Shown: positions 63,601 to 64,000 of the stretch, one piece after another | Position numbering within the stretch: position 1 is the first letter of the stretch | Layout of the letters: every line of letters starts with the position of its first letter | Assembly (NCBI GenBank): GCA_914767715.1 | Contig: OU612065.1 | Coordinates: forward strand, 8,430,001-8,494,000 | Length of the DNA stretch: 64,000 nucleotides | Direction of reading: 5' to 3' | Source: Membranipora membranacea | Lineage: Eukaryota; Bryozoa; Gymnolaemata; Cheilostomatida; Membraniporidae | Made by a program: the position numbers and the translations under genes | Notes under the pieces: generated by a model | What the model was told of the DNA's origin: nothing | The model's input: only the letters and a program-made list of their open reading frames with translations | Database searches by the model: none

Positions 63601-64000
63601 AAAAATCATTCAAGTCAGTTGTAATGCTAAACACTGCTCCCCATACTCAAACTCTGGAAGGTTGACCACAACCATAGATATATCTAAGCTCTCAACACTC
63701 ATATTTGTATCTTCTCAAGCCTTGCTCTGTTTTTATCTGAGAGGGAATGTGTAAAAAGCTGGGATGGCAGGCATGGCGTGGTTGTATATAAATGGACTAG
63801 ACCTTTTTTGTTGAGCCTGATAGCTTTCAGCCTACATATGAGAACAATTTGAGTATTGAACTTGGTAGCTATAAAAATTCCCTTGCGTGGTCATTGTTTG
63901 TAATTTCTGAGATGCCATAGAATTGTTGGGGTGTCCTGTAGTTTATAAATAGTACTTTATACTTGTACTTTACACTTGTACTTTATAGAGCTAGGCAGAG
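60695..64000. other. Right intergenic region, no gene recognised
   Basis: It begins with the NOP14 3' UTR. A diverged 26-bp tandem pair (GCCAATCCCTAAGGTGCC / GCCAATCTCTCGGGTGCC) lies at about 61471-61525. A TACTTGTACTTTA tandem lies at about 63948-63985. The open frame 62640-62873 (77 codons) has no domain, signal or splice support. Nothing else is recognisable. Confidence 0.5.

Overview
This window is nuclear DNA of an animal, almost certainly an invertebrate. Every recognisable gene is cut by GT-AG introns of about 0.1 to 8 kb, intergenic DNA is AT-rich, and decayed non-LTR retrotransposons and inverted-repeat elements are scattered through it. The proteins (exocyst Sec10, MEST-type hydrolase, ORP10/11-type lipid carrier, Mia40, Nop14, a tandem MADF protein) are found across animals. 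I cannot name the species or phylum from sequence alone. There are no operons and no prokaryotic features.

Layout, left to right. 1-6.0 kb: no gene recognised. 6.0-10.7 kb (+): EXOC5/Sec10 in nine coding exons. 13.05-14.66 kb (-): a two-exon protein with two MADF domains and a conserved C-terminal helix. 16-23 kb: remnants of three non-LTR retrotransposons. 20.4-26.1 kb (+): MEST in eight exons, with an antisense LINE in intron 3 and a 512-bp hAT-like non-autonomous element with an 8-bp target duplication in intron 7. 27.3-39.3 kb (-): an ORP10/ORP11-type oxysterol-binding-related protein in 19 exons. 39.7-41.65 kb (+): CHCHD4/MIA40 in four exons, head-to-head with the ORP gene and 335 bp from it. 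44.9-60.7 kb (+): NOP14 in 18 exons. 60.7-64 kb: no gene recognised.

The most interesting part is intron 8 of NOP14 (48285-56285), about 8 kb, whereas its other introns are about 0.1-1.2 kb. On the opposite strand it holds five complete small secreted cysteine-rich genes in a head-to-tail row. Each has the same three-exon plan: an 11-14 nt first coding exon ending in phase 2, a signal-peptide exon ending in phase 1, and a final exon with the defensin cysteine order C..C..C..C..CC. The gene first in transcription order (54332-55638) also encodes, in exon 2, the hydrophobic N-terminal domain typical of big defensins. The other four lack that domain and look like plain beta-defensin-type peptides; one has lost the first cysteine. 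This is a candidate nested innate-immunity cluster that seems to preserve both big-defensin and beta-defensin-like forms of one family.

Gene models were built by hand from splice consensus, reading-frame continuity and similarity to remembered family consensus. All exon phases were checked to close in frame. No search or expression data were available.
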